Positions 7,866-15,539 of a stretch of DNA of 40,871 nucleotides are shown one piece after another. Positions within the stretch are counted from its first letter, which is position 1. The number at the start of each line of letters is the position of its first letter. The stretch is from the NCBI GenBank assembly GCA_964472565.1, contig CAYYNB010000039.1, forward strand, positions 1-40,871, in the 5' to 3' direction. Below the pieces are notes generated by a model that searched no databases, had not been told where the DNA came from, and was given only the letters and a program-made list of their open reading frames with translations. The DNA is from DATAMF01 sp964472565. Lineage in GTDB: Bacteria > Chloroflexota > Anaerolineae > Aggregatilineales > Aggregatilineaceae. Position numbers and translations under genes: made by a program.

Positions 7866-9509
7866 CTAAAAAGTCTCGGCTTCGACCGCTTCATCCACGA
7901 GCAGTTCCATATACTCGTGGCGGAAATAGCGCAGGGTGCTGAATACAGCATTCGGTGACGACTGGCCTAACCCGCACAGGCTGGTATTCCGCACGAGTTC
8001 GCACAGTTCTTCCAGCAGATGCAGATCGCTCATAGTGGCTTGGCGCTTGGTGATCTTGTCAACCAAATTGTAAATATGCGCCGTGCCCACGCGGCAGGGG
8101 ATGCATTTGCCGCATGATTCAGTTTTGCAAAATTCCAGGAAATACTTGGCAACGTTGACCATGTTCGACGACTCGTCGATCACAATCATACCGCCCGATC
8201 CCATCATGCTGCCGAGTTCTGTCAGCGATTCATAATCGACCGGTACGTCAATGTATTCAGTTGAGATACAGCCACCGGAGGGACCACCCGCCTGAATAGC
8301 CTTGATAGGCAGCCCAGTGGGCGAACCACCGCCGATTTCGTAGACAATCTCGCGCAGGGAAATGCCCATCGGCACTTCGATCAGCCCTGTGTGTTTGACC
8401 TGTCCGGCCAACGCGAAGACTTTGGTGCCCTTGCTTTTGTCAGTGCCGATGCTGGCTAACCATTCACCGCCCTTGCGAATAATCGGAGCCACATTCGCGT
8501 AGGTTTCAACGTTGTTAATCAGGGTCGGTTTACCCCACAAGCCGCTGTCCGCTGGATACGGGGGCCGAGGCCGAGGCTGGCCGCGTTTGCCTTCAATGGA
8601 CGCCATCAACGCTGTTTCTTCACCGCAGACAAATGCGCCTGCGCCCAGTCGGATTTCGATGTCAAAGTCAAACTGCGTGCCCATGATCGTGTGGCCGAGC
8701 AAATTCTTGCGCTTGGCCTGCTTGATCGCGGTTTCCAGGCGTTGGACAGCCAGCGGATATTCAGCGCGCACATACACATAGCCCTTTTGTGCGCCCACCG
8801 CATATGCCGCAATCGCCATGCCTTCCAGCACGCGATGCGGATCGCTTTCCAGCACGCTGCGATCCATGAACGCGCCGGGGTCGCCCTCGTCCGCATTGCA
8901 GATCACATACTTGGTATCGCTGATGGCTTTCGCCACAGTCGACCACTTCAGGCCTGTCGGATAACCACCGCCGCCGCGCCCGCGCAGCCCGCTGACAGTG
9001 ATTTGACGGATCACATCGCCAGGGGCCATTTCAGTCAAGGCCCGGCTGAGCGCGAGATACCCATCGGCTGCGATGTAGTCATCAATACTTTCAGGATCAA
9101 TGATGCCGCAATTTTCCAACACAATTTTGACCTGGCGTTGGAAGAACGGAACGTCTGTCGGGCAGATCAACCGTTCAACAGGTTTTTTATCAGTCGCTTC
9201 AACGATTTCGGGGGCGTCTTCAACGGTTACACCCTGATACAACACCGGTTGTTCAGTTTCGTTATCAGCCACAGGTGCAACTTCTACCAGCGGCCCCGCC
9301 GCGCACAACCCCATGCACCCGACACCCTTGACATGGACATGATCTTCCTTGCCCTGGGCTTTGACCTGTTCTTCGAGTGCATCTTTGACTTTGTCGCTGC
9401 GCTGCGAAATACACCCCGCTGCCATGCAGACGCGCAGGCAGTGATGGTACGACTGTTCTTTTTCATGTTCCGTGTCAGCGGTGGCACGGAGTTCTTCATA
9501 CATCGTCAT
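7866..9509 (-). CDS. hoxF: hydrogenase diaphorase NADH/FMN subunit
   Basis: A 547-residue NuoF-type flavoprotein. An N-terminal thioredoxin-like domain carries Cys at 24, 28, 33, 65 and 69 (second pair in CMGLC), enough for a [2Fe-2S] cluster. The glycine-rich NADH/FMN motif GRGGGGYPTGLKW is near 177-189, with ICNADEGDPGAFMDR beyond it. A SLBB segment leads to the C-terminal [4Fe-4S] motif CGKCIPCR (C466, C469, C472) with C512. It reduces NAD+ with electrons from H2, or the reverse. Its ATG overlaps the hoxE stop by ATGA. The N-terminal domain makes it longer than NuoF and typical of HoxF. Confidence 0.94.
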   Translation of the reverse strand: MTMYEELRATADTEHEKEQSYHHCLRVCMAAGCISQRSDKVKDALEEQVKAQGKEDHVHVKGVGCMGLCAAGPLVEVAPVADNETEQPVLYQGVTVEDAPEIVEATDKKPVERLICPTDVPFFQRQVKIVLENCGIIDPESIDDYIAADGYLALSRALTEMAPGDVIRQITVSGLRGRGGGGYPTGLKWSTVAKAISDTKYVICNADEGDPGAFMDRSVLESDPHRVLEGMAIAAYAVGAQKGYVYVRAEYPLAVQRLETAIKQAKRKNLLGHTIMGTQFDFDIEIRLGAGAFVCGEETALMASIEGKRGQPRPRPPYPADSGLWGKPTLINNVETYANVAPIIRKGGEWLASIGTDKSKGTKVFALAGQVKHTGLIEVPMGISLREIVYEIGGGSPTGLPIKAIQAGGPSGGCISTEYIDVPVDYESLTELGSMMGSGGMIVIDESSNMVNVAKYFLEFCKTESCGKCIPCRVGTAHIYNLVDKITKRQATMSDLHLLEELCELVRNTSLCGLGQSSPNAVFSTLRYFRHEYMELLVDEAVEAETF

Positions 9510-10018
9510 GCTACCACCTCAGAGGCTGCGATCACCTCAGTAATTTTGTTCTGAGCCGCTTCAGGGGTCATATTGCCCAGGACTTCGCCATCCAGCACCA
9601 CCGCAGGCGCAAGTCCGCATGCACCGACGCAGCGGACGGTCAGCAGCGATAACTCGTTATCCTTGGTGGTTTCGCCCGGCTTAATGCCGTACTTCGCCTG
9701 GATGCTGTCGATGAGCCGATCCGACCCTTTAATATAGCACGCTGTGCCGGTGCAAACAGAGCAGACGTGTTTGCCTTGGGGCTTCAGCGTAAAGAAATGA
9801 TAGAACGTCGCCACGCCGTACACCTGGCTGGGAGCCACGTGCAGTTTGCGTGCAACATAGGCGAGGGCGGTATCGTCCAAATACCCAAACGATTCCTGTA
9901 CCGTGTGCAGGGTTTCGATCAGGGCATCCGGGCGATAACCATTGCGGCGCATAGTCGCCTCAACGAGTTTCCACCGCTTGTCGTCAGATGGAGCCGATAC
10001 TGTAGTTTGGTTTATCAT
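9506..10018 (-). CDS. hoxE: hydrogenase diaphorase [2Fe-2S] subunit, NuoE-like
   Basis: A 170-residue thioredoxin-like [2Fe-2S] protein of the NuoE/HoxE family. The ligands are in the pattern CSVCTGTAC (C89, C94) and CVGACG (C130, C134), with QVYGVATFYHFF upstream as in complex I 24-kDa subunits. It is the first gene of hoxEFUYH and supports electron entry at HoxF. The start ATG at 10018 has GAAGGT about nine bases ahead. The presence of hoxE places the operon with the five-subunit bidirectional enzymes known from cyanobacteria and Chloroflexota, rather than the HoxFUYHI2 type of Cupriavidus. Confidence 0.92.
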   Translation of the reverse strand: MINQTTVSAPSDDKRWKLVEATMRRNGYRPDALIETLHTVQESFGYLDDTALAYVARKLHVAPSQVYGVATFYHFFTLKPQGKHVCSVCTGTACYIKGSDRLIDSIQAKYGIKPGETTKDNELSLLTVRCVGACGLAPAVVLDGEVLGNMTPEAAQNKITEVIAASEVVA

Positions 10019-10147
10019 TTTTCAGACCTTCTGTCGAAACTGACGTTCTCGTGATGCGTTGAACAAGACTTCGATAATAGGCTATCACTAAGTGTTCAAT
10101 CTAGTAGTGTATATCTGCAATGAGATTGCGTGACATCTTGCACATAG

Positions 10148-10165
10148 TTGTGATTTTTTTCACAA
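10148..10165. promoter_or_regulatory. CRP/FNR-family binding site
   Basis: A perfect inverted repeat TTGTGA-N6-TCACAA, identical to the TGTGA-N6-TCACA consensus of CRP-type regulators. It is centred about 138 bases before hoxE and is the best candidate operator for hydrogenase expression. Which CRP/FNR relative binds, and the effector, are unknown. Confidence 0.6.
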
Positions 10166-10460
10166 GTAATTTCTCGTCATGTGTTTCTGTTTTTTAGAAT
10201 CGAGCAAACAATTAAAATAGAGACACAAGTATAGTATTTAACAGGAGAAAGTCAACACAATTCTAATTTTAGTTAACATATTACAATAATTAATTCCACA
10301 AACTAAGTCAATTTTTCAAAAACGAGTTTTTCAAGCACGCTTCTCGAAATAAAAATATATCGTAACAAGATAATTTTAGAATATACACTCTATACAACAG
10401 CTATTAATACGGGCTGTCCTGAGACCAAACAGGAAATAATGAAATCGCACCCAAATTTAC

Positions 10461-10489
10461 TTGGCAGCATGGGCATACGTTATCATATT
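10461..10489 (+). promoter_or_regulatory. possible lysA promoter
   Basis: TTGGCA (10461-10466), a 17-nt spacer and CATATT (10484-10489), ending 37 bases before the lysA GTG. The -35 match is moderate and the -10 match weak. Confidence 0.35.
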
Positions 10490-10526
10490 CATCTGAGTTC
10501 CTCATCGTTAGCAAAGGTAGTGTTCT

Positions 10527-11765
10527 GTGCTGAATGACTCTTTTTTTTATCATGACGATTTTCTACGCTGCGATGCTGTCGATTTGCGGTCCATTGCCGA
10601 GCATACTGGAACACCGGTATATGTGTACAGCGCATCCCGCATCCAGGCGAATTTGCGCCGCCTGCAAAATGCATTCGCGCCCTTGCATGCCGCCCTGCAT
10701 TACAGCATCAAAGCAAATGGTAATCTTGCGCTGCTCCGCTTGATCGGTCAGGCGGGAATCGATATGGATGCGGTCAGCGGTGGCGAAATTTACCGCGCTC
10801 GTCGAGCCGGAATCGCGTCGGAACGCATCCTGTTTGCAGGTGTCGGCAAGACCAGCGCCGAAATCCGGTATGCTTTAGCCGAAAAAGTAGAATGGTTTAA
10901 TGTCGAAAGCGCTGATGAGTTGAGTTTGCTGGATCGATTGGCGGGTGAAACCGAGTCCACCCCTTCCGTTGTGTTACGCCTGAATCCGGGAATCGAAGCC
11001 CAAACCCACCACCATATCGCAACCGGACATGCTCGCGCCAAGTTTGGTATGCCCGCTCCGATCATTGCGGACCTGCTCGCCCATCGTGCGGACTATCCGC
11101 ATGTGCGTATCGCCGGATTGCATGTGCATATTGGCAGCCAACTCGGCGATGTGCAGGAAACAGTTCAGGCTGTTCAACTGGCTCAGGCGCTGCTGGCTCC
11201 TTATGCCGATCTGCGCACCTTAGATATTGGTGGTGGTTTTCCGGTGGCTTACACAACAGATGATGAATACCCGGCTCCCGACGCTTTTGCCGAAGCGCTT
11301 TTCTCCCTGCTCAAAGGATGGCAGATTTTTGTGGAGCCAGGGCGATCTGTTGTGGCTGATGCGGGCGTATTGCTGGTTTCCGTGCTGTACGAAAAAGAGC
11401 AGGGTGGTCAGCGGTTTGTGATTGTCGATGGCAGTATGACTGATTTACTCCGTCCCGCGCTTTATGAGGCCGTTCATCCCATAGTTCCCCTACGGAAAAC
11501 CGAATTGAACCTGCGCGAGGCTGTTGTGGTTGGTCCGGTTTGCGAATCGACGGACGTGCTGAATCGTGCCTGTGTGCTGCCAGACCTGAACCTATCGGAT
11601 TATTTAGCGGTGTTGGGTGCGGGGGCGTATGGCATGGTCATGGCTTCTAATTACAACATGCGCCCCCGCGCGCCCGAAGTATTTGTGGAGAATGGCGCAT
11701 GGCGTGTTATTCGGCAGCGTGAAACCTGGGATGATCTGCTTCGCTGCGAAGAGAATGAAATTTAG
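10527..11765 (+). CDS. lysA: diaminopimelate decarboxylase
   Basis: A 412-residue PLP enzyme of the fold-III decarboxylase family. It removes CO2 from meso-diaminopimelate to give L-lysine in the cytoplasm. HYSIKANGNLALLR near residue 58 carries the PLP lysine. HVHIGSQLGD and GGGFPV are phosphate/PLP contacts, FVEPGRSVVADAGVL precedes the dimer interface, and VCESTDVL with AGAYGMVMASNYNMRPRAPEV is the C-terminal signature. GTG at 10527 is the only reasonable start, with AAGGTAG about eight bases ahead. It stands alone and overlaps the end of the convergent doc-like gene by four bases. It could in principle act on a related D-configured substrate, but the match to LysA is strong. Confidence 0.9.
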   Translation: MLNDSFFYHDDFLRCDAVDLRSIAEHTGTPVYVYSASRIQANLRRLQNAFAPLHAALHYSIKANGNLALLRLIGQAGIDMDAVSGGEIYRARRAGIASERILFAGVGKTSAEIRYALAEKVEWFNVESADELSLLDRLAGETESTPSVVLRLNPGIEAQTHHHIATGHARAKFGMPAPIIADLLAHRADYPHVRIAGLHVHIGSQLGDVQETVQAVQLAQALLAPYADLRTLDIGGGFPVAYTTDDEYPAPDAFAEALFSLLKGWQIFVEPGRSVVADAGVLLVSVLYEKEQGGQRFVIVDGSMTDLLRPALYEAVHPIVPLRKTELNLREAVVVGPVCESTDVLNRACVLPDLNLSDYLAVLGAGAYGMVMASNYNMRPRAPEVFVENGAWRVIRQRETWDDLLRCEENEI

Positions 11766-12256
11766 CGTGCGGCTAATTGTTGCAGTAGCCAGCGATGCGC
11801 CTGGATGATGCGGCCAATAAGCTGTATATCGGCTTCCGCATCCGGTAGTAGGGACGGTTCTATCTGTTCGACTGGAAGCCATGCTGCAAAGCTGGCAGCG
11901 TCGCCTTGTCCCTCCGCCATCTCGACGATTCGTCTGAGGGCGTCCTGGGCATCCCACTGCACGCGCAAGCCGTTGACTTCGAGCATAAACAGTGCGGCAA
12001 TCGTCGCTGTGCGTTTGTTACCGTCAATAAACGGATGGTTGCGCGCAATGGAATGCAGCAGTGCCGCCGCTTTTTCGGGCAGCGTGGCATAAGCGTCTTC
12101 CCCAAACGCCGACAGCATCGGACGCCCCACTGCCGCTTCCAACAGCATCATATCGCGGACTTTCTGCTTTCCCTTGAGAATCTTGTGGATCGGCTCGATT
12201 GCGGGAAGCTGCTCATTGATATACACCAGTTCATCAAGTGTCAGGTAGCGCGTCAT
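11762..12256 (-). CDS. Doc (death-on-curing) family Fic-fold toxin-like protein, longer copy
   Basis: A 164-residue Fic/Doc protein. The catalytic loop HPFIDGNKRTA (H74, F76, D78, N80, K81, R82) is intact. In P1 Doc the same fold phosphorylates EF-Tu and halts translation. The N-terminus (YLTLDELVYINEQL) is the usual Doc start. The C-terminus has a ~35-residue extension rich in acidic residues and then helical, absent from the second copy. No Phd-like or other antitoxin ORF lies beside it; the gene upstream is another doc-like gene three bases away. An intrinsic inhibitory helix of the Fic type ([S/T]xxxE[G/N]) was not seen. Confidence 0.85.
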   Translation of the reverse strand: MTRYLTLDELVYINEQLPAIEPIHKILKGKQKVRDMMLLEAAVGRPMLSAFGEDAYATLPEKAAALLHSIARNHPFIDGNKRTATIAALFMLEVNGLRVQWDAQDALRRIVEMAEGQGDAASFAAWLPVEQIEPSLLPDAEADIQLIGRIIQAHRWLLQQLAAR

Positions 12257-12259
12257 TTT

Positions 12260-12646
12260 TCACAGCGGTTGAGTATGGTCCGATAACCAGGCTGCGATGT
12301 CGTTCACATCCCATTTATTTTGGGCGACACCGAGCACAAAATGATAAATCGTATCCGCATCCCAGGTGGGCTGCAAACCGTTGATCTGCAAAAAGCGTGT
12401 GGCGACAGCCGTAGCAGTTCGTTTGTTGCCATCAAAAAACACATGGTGGGCCGCCACCGAATGCAGCAGCGCCGCCGCTTTATCAAACACCGTTGGAAAA
12501 ACTTCTTCGCCAAATACGACCAGAGCCGGACGTGCCGCTGCCGAATGAAGCAGCCGTCGATCTCGCACATCCGGCTTGCGGCCCAATACCGCTTCGGCAA
12601 TTGCATATAGTTCAGCCGGGGTCAGATAATTGATTTCGTCGGACAT
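12260..12646 (-). CDS. Doc (death-on-curing) family Fic-fold toxin-like protein, compact copy
   Basis: A 128-residue Doc protein of typical size. The catalytic loop HVFFDGNKRTA (H68, F70, D72, N74, K75, R76) is intact. The frame is open far upstream, but ATG at 12646 has GAGGGATCA directly ahead and begins the recognisable Doc domain (MSDEINYLTPAELYAIAE). It lies just after a terminator that closes the glycan operon, and three bases before its longer paralogue. The two share the DRRLLHSAAARP-type helix and loop, so they arose by duplication or joint acquisition. The absence of an upstream antitoxin is unusual for the family. Confidence 0.85.
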   Translation of the reverse strand: MSDEINYLTPAELYAIAEAVLGRKPDVRDRRLLHSAAARPALVVFGEEVFPTVFDKAAALLHSVAAHHVFFDGNKRTATAVATRFLQINGLQPTWDADTIYHFVLGVAQNKWDVNDIAAWLSDHTQPL

Positions 12647-12664
12647 TGATCCCTCTAACCAAAC

Positions 12665-12688
12665 AAAAAGCTCTGGGCGATCCAGAGC
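12665..12688 (-). terminator. intrinsic terminator of the glycan operon
   Basis: A 7-bp stem GCTCTGG/CCAGAGC (12670-12676 with 12682-12688) with a 5-nt loop, followed on the minus strand by TTTTTG. It lies between the GH18-like gene and the first doc-like gene, so the doc pair needs read-through or its own promoter. Confidence 0.75.
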
Positions 12689-12722
12689 CGATTTGAACCC
12701 AAATCCATAGTGCATCGGTCCG

Positions 12723-13958
12723 CTAGGGTGTGAACAGCGCGGTATAGGCGGAGGCCAGCAGCGGATCAGCCTTATTATCATAGTTCAACTGCCAGATCAT
12801 GACTCCTCCCAATTGCCGCCGCTGGACATAGCCAACTTTGTTCTGGATCGATTGGACATTTTCATAGCTCACCGCGATTCGTTCATTCGCGCTGTACAGC
12901 CAGGGAGCGCCCGCCGCTTCATCGAAAAACTTCGTGTAATCTGAGTTATCCAGCAGTGGCAGCATATCGCGGTAGTACAAAATTCCGCCGGGGCGTGTTC
13001 CGGCTGGAACGCCATTCGCGGTCTCATACAGGCCGAAGTAGTCATTCGATTTTACGTTGCGCCATGTTTGCGCATAGAGTGGAATCCCCACCACCAGCTT
13101 ATCCGCTGGAACGCCCGCATTCAGATAGGCGTTAACGGTAGCATCCACATTATATTCCTGCTGAAGCACTTCACCGCGTGGATCGCGGGTATTGCCGAAG
13201 AGCGGTGCATGGTGGCTGGCAACTTCGCTCCATGCGCCCTGATACCCAAAGGTCATCAGGTTGATCCAGTCTGCATAGAGACTGATTCCATCCAGTTCGA
13301 TGTTTTCATAAAGATCAGGTGTTGCCGGGGCCAGCACGGTCAGCAGATAGGGGCGTCCGTCCTGCTCACCGGCGGTGTCAAGCTGCTTGCGGAATTCTGC
13401 CATCAACAGCGTATAGTTCGCGCGGTCTTCCGGGCGTCCCGGTGTTGGCCCCCCGCTCACCGGATAGCGCCAGTCCAGATCAATCCCGTCGAATAAATAT
13501 TGGCGCATAAAGGCGACACAGGATCGGACCAATCGGGAGCGCGAATCGGCGGTGAGCGCTGCATCCGAGAAATTGGCTGAAAATTCCCAGTTTCCTACCG
13601 ACATCAGAATTTTGAGGTTAGGATGTTCGCCGCGCATCAACTGCAACTGGCGGATGTTGCCCCGCAGCCGTAAGCTATCATCGTCGCCGGGATACGGATA
13701 TTGGGTATCGGTCCATAGGTCGCTCGATACGCACTGCCCGTTTTCAGAAATATCAACTGACCCATAGATCAGGTGTGTGAGCTGGTTCGCGGCGATGTCG
13801 GTTACAAAATAATCATCATAAATACTGTATGATGCATAGTAACCAACCAGGCGATAAGGTTGTTCACTGGATTGCGCCGCCGCTCCCGCCGACGATGCCA
13901 GCAGGATAATACTCGTGCTGACGAGCAGAATAGCAGCAAAAACTCGATAGCTACGCAT
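12723..13958 (-). CDS. secreted GH18 chitinase-like protein with lost catalytic Glu
   Basis: A 411-residue GH18-fold protein. A signal peptide is clear (VFAAILLVSTSIILLASSAGAAAQ). The TIM barrel follows: LVGYYASYSIYDDYFV, LTHLIYGSVDIS, LKILMSVGNWEFS. The active-site strand reads FDGIDLDWRYP at ~156-166. The family motif is DGxDxDxE, so the proton-donor Glu is Arg164 here (CGC codon at 13467-13469). The later MTYD strand is also altered (LMTFGYQGAW), while the terminal GGVMIWQL strand is kept. A catalytic chitinase is unlikely; a glycan-binding lectin like YKL-40 is more likely. ATG at 13958 with GAGGGATGT ahead is chosen over an earlier start inside the upstream gene. Third gene of an operon with two glycosyltransferases. 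Confidence 0.85.
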   Translation of the reverse strand: MRSYRVFAAILLVSTSIILLASSAGAAAQSSEQPYRLVGYYASYSIYDDYFVTDIAANQLTHLIYGSVDISENGQCVSSDLWTDTQYPYPGDDDSLRLRGNIRQLQLMRGEHPNLKILMSVGNWEFSANFSDAALTADSRSRLVRSCVAFMRQYLFDGIDLDWRYPVSGGPTPGRPEDRANYTLLMAEFRKQLDTAGEQDGRPYLLTVLAPATPDLYENIELDGISLYADWINLMTFGYQGAWSEVASHHAPLFGNTRDPRGEVLQQEYNVDATVNAYLNAGVPADKLVVGIPLYAQTWRNVKSNDYFGLYETANGVPAGTRPGGILYYRDMLPLLDNSDYTKFFDEAAGAPWLYSANERIAVSYENVQSIQNKVGYVQRRQLGGVMIWQLNYDNKADPLLASAYTALFTP

Positions 13959-13968
13959 ACATCCCTCG

Positions 13969-15537
13969 TTAGTTGGTTGGCCTATCGCTTGCCAATTCCG
14001 GCGCACAATGTGTCTTATCCACCTGGCGGATTTCTACCGGCCAACCGTTATTTTTGTAGGTAATCAGTACTTCTGAACTCTCAACGGTTCGTTTCATCAG
14101 GTCCATGTTGAAGGTAGCGATGTCTGAGTAAATTTGAGGCGTGGCGACGATGTAATCGATTTTACACAAATCGTTATGCAGCAGCCCAAGTTTGACCGCC
14201 GGATCGGTATCCACGCGCCAGTAACTGTGAACATTAGGGTGTGTTTCACGCAGTTCAACGAAAGCGAAATTGTCGGTGACGATCATCGCATCTTCAGGAA
14301 TGTTTTCACTCACCCACCGGGTTGCCTCGATCTGCCCTTCAACCTCGTTCGCGGTATAAACGTCCATCCGGTTCCAGTTGTATGACCAGAAGGGATAGAG
14401 CAAAATTGCCATCGCCCCGGTGACGATAGCCCATTGCATCACCGGACCGTTGCTGCTCTTGAAGATATATTCAACGATCTTGCCAACCACAATGCCGACA
14501 CTCATCGCCAGAAACGGCAGCAGGATAATGACATCGATATTGTAGATCGGGCCGCCGAAGGTGAGATTCAGTCCTTCCGCCAGCAGCATGGCGAGTAGTG
14601 GCCGGAATCCGCGCTGATCAATTGCCATCAGCAGCACAAATACCGTTGCAATTAACCCGCCATAGAGCAGCACCGGATCAGCGATTGGATTCGATATATC
14701 AACCCATTCTTCGAACGAAGCACCCAGCCCGCTGCCATAGTTGAGCAACCGCCCGGTTTCCGGCCCGCGATCTCCCAGCCGTTCGAGTAAACTCACATGC
14801 GGAAAGTCGCCTCCCAGAAACCAGTTTTCCGGGAAGAGTTCTTCTTTCATCTGGGCGTAGAGCGGATAAAAGGACATCATAAACAGGGCAATGGCGATCC
14901 ACATGGTTCGCGCAAAGCGACGGTGATGCTGGTGCGCCGTAACACCGACGGTATACAGAAGTGCCACGAAAAAAAAGATAGCTGATCCTTTGGTCAGTAC
15001 GGCCAGCCCGAAGAAAAGAGCGCTGGCGAAATAATGCATCAGCGTTCGATCCTCTCCGATAGACAGGTACATCGCCGCCAGCAGCCACACGATCATGATA
15101 TTTTCGAGCACAACCATGCGCTGGAGTGATGTGGCGAGCGGAGAAAAAGCAAATACGAACGTTGCAATTGCGCCCACAAAGTCGCTTTTCGAGAGCTTCT
15201 TCGCGTTCAGATAGATCAATCCGGTGGCGACTACATGTAAGATCAGCATCAGGACGCGGCCCGAATTGATCGTAAAGCCAAAGGAGGACAATCCACCCGT
15301 GGCCACTGTCCACAGCGCAATAATCATCGATCCCAGCGGCGGGTCTTCATAGGAATAGGTGTAAGGCGACAGGCTGCCGCCGTTGATCAACGCCCAACTA
15401 TTGGCGATATGCGTTCCCTCATCGTTGTGATAGTAGGGGAACTGGAACATATTCTGCGCCTGAACGATAGCAGCGATAATCAAAATGGCGGCTAAGATGA
15501 ACAAAGTCTTGCGGTTTTGGGTCGTGATATTCGACAT
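13969..15537 (-). CDS. GT39/ArnT-like polytopic membrane glycosyltransferase
   Basis: A 522-residue integral membrane protein with about ten hydrophobic segments over residues 10-400 and a soluble C-terminal ~110 residues. The first outside loop contains NDEGTHIANSWAL and YSYEDPPLGSMIIALW, the DE and PP pattern typical of the PMT/ArnT (GT-C) superfamily, where the acidic pair binds metal or lipid-phosphate sugar. It should move a sugar from a polyprenyl-phosphate donor to an acceptor outside the membrane. It starts two bases after the upstream GT2 gene and ends 10 bases before the GH18-like gene, so the three are one operon. Donor and acceptor are unknown. Confidence 0.82.
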   Translation of the reverse strand: MSNITTQNRKTLFILAAILIIAAIVQAQNMFQFPYYHNDEGTHIANSWALINGGSLSPYTYSYEDPPLGSMIIALWTVATGGLSSFGFTINSGRVLMLILHVVATGLIYLNAKKLSKSDFVGAIATFVFAFSPLATSLQRMVVLENIMIVWLLAAMYLSIGEDRTLMHYFASALFFGLAVLTKGSAIFFFVALLYTVGVTAHQHHRRFARTMWIAIALFMMSFYPLYAQMKEELFPENWFLGGDFPHVSLLERLGDRGPETGRLLNYGSGLGASFEEWVDISNPIADPVLLYGGLIATVFVLLMAIDQRGFRPLLAMLLAEGLNLTFGGPIYNIDVIILLPFLAMSVGIVVGKIVEYIFKSSNGPVMQWAIVTGAMAILLYPFWSYNWNRMDVYTANEVEGQIEATRWVSENIPEDAMIVTDNFAFVELRETHPNVHSYWRVDTDPAVKLGLLHNDLCKIDYIVATPQIYSDIATFNMDLMKRTVESSEVLITYKNNGWPVEIRQVDKTHCAPELASDRPTN

Positions 15538-15539
15538 GG

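Larger units (their letters stand above)
10019..10526. other. A/T-rich divergent control region between hoxE and lysA
   Basis: About 500 bases without a credible gene and much A/T-richer than both neighbours. It holds a CRP/FNR-type palindrome at 10148-10165 and a possible minus-strand -10 TATACA at 10108-10113, which places the palindrome about 45 bases upstream, where an activator could act. A possible lysA promoter is at 10461-10489. The stretch 10190-10440 shows no clear hairpin or ORF. Confidence 0.6.
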
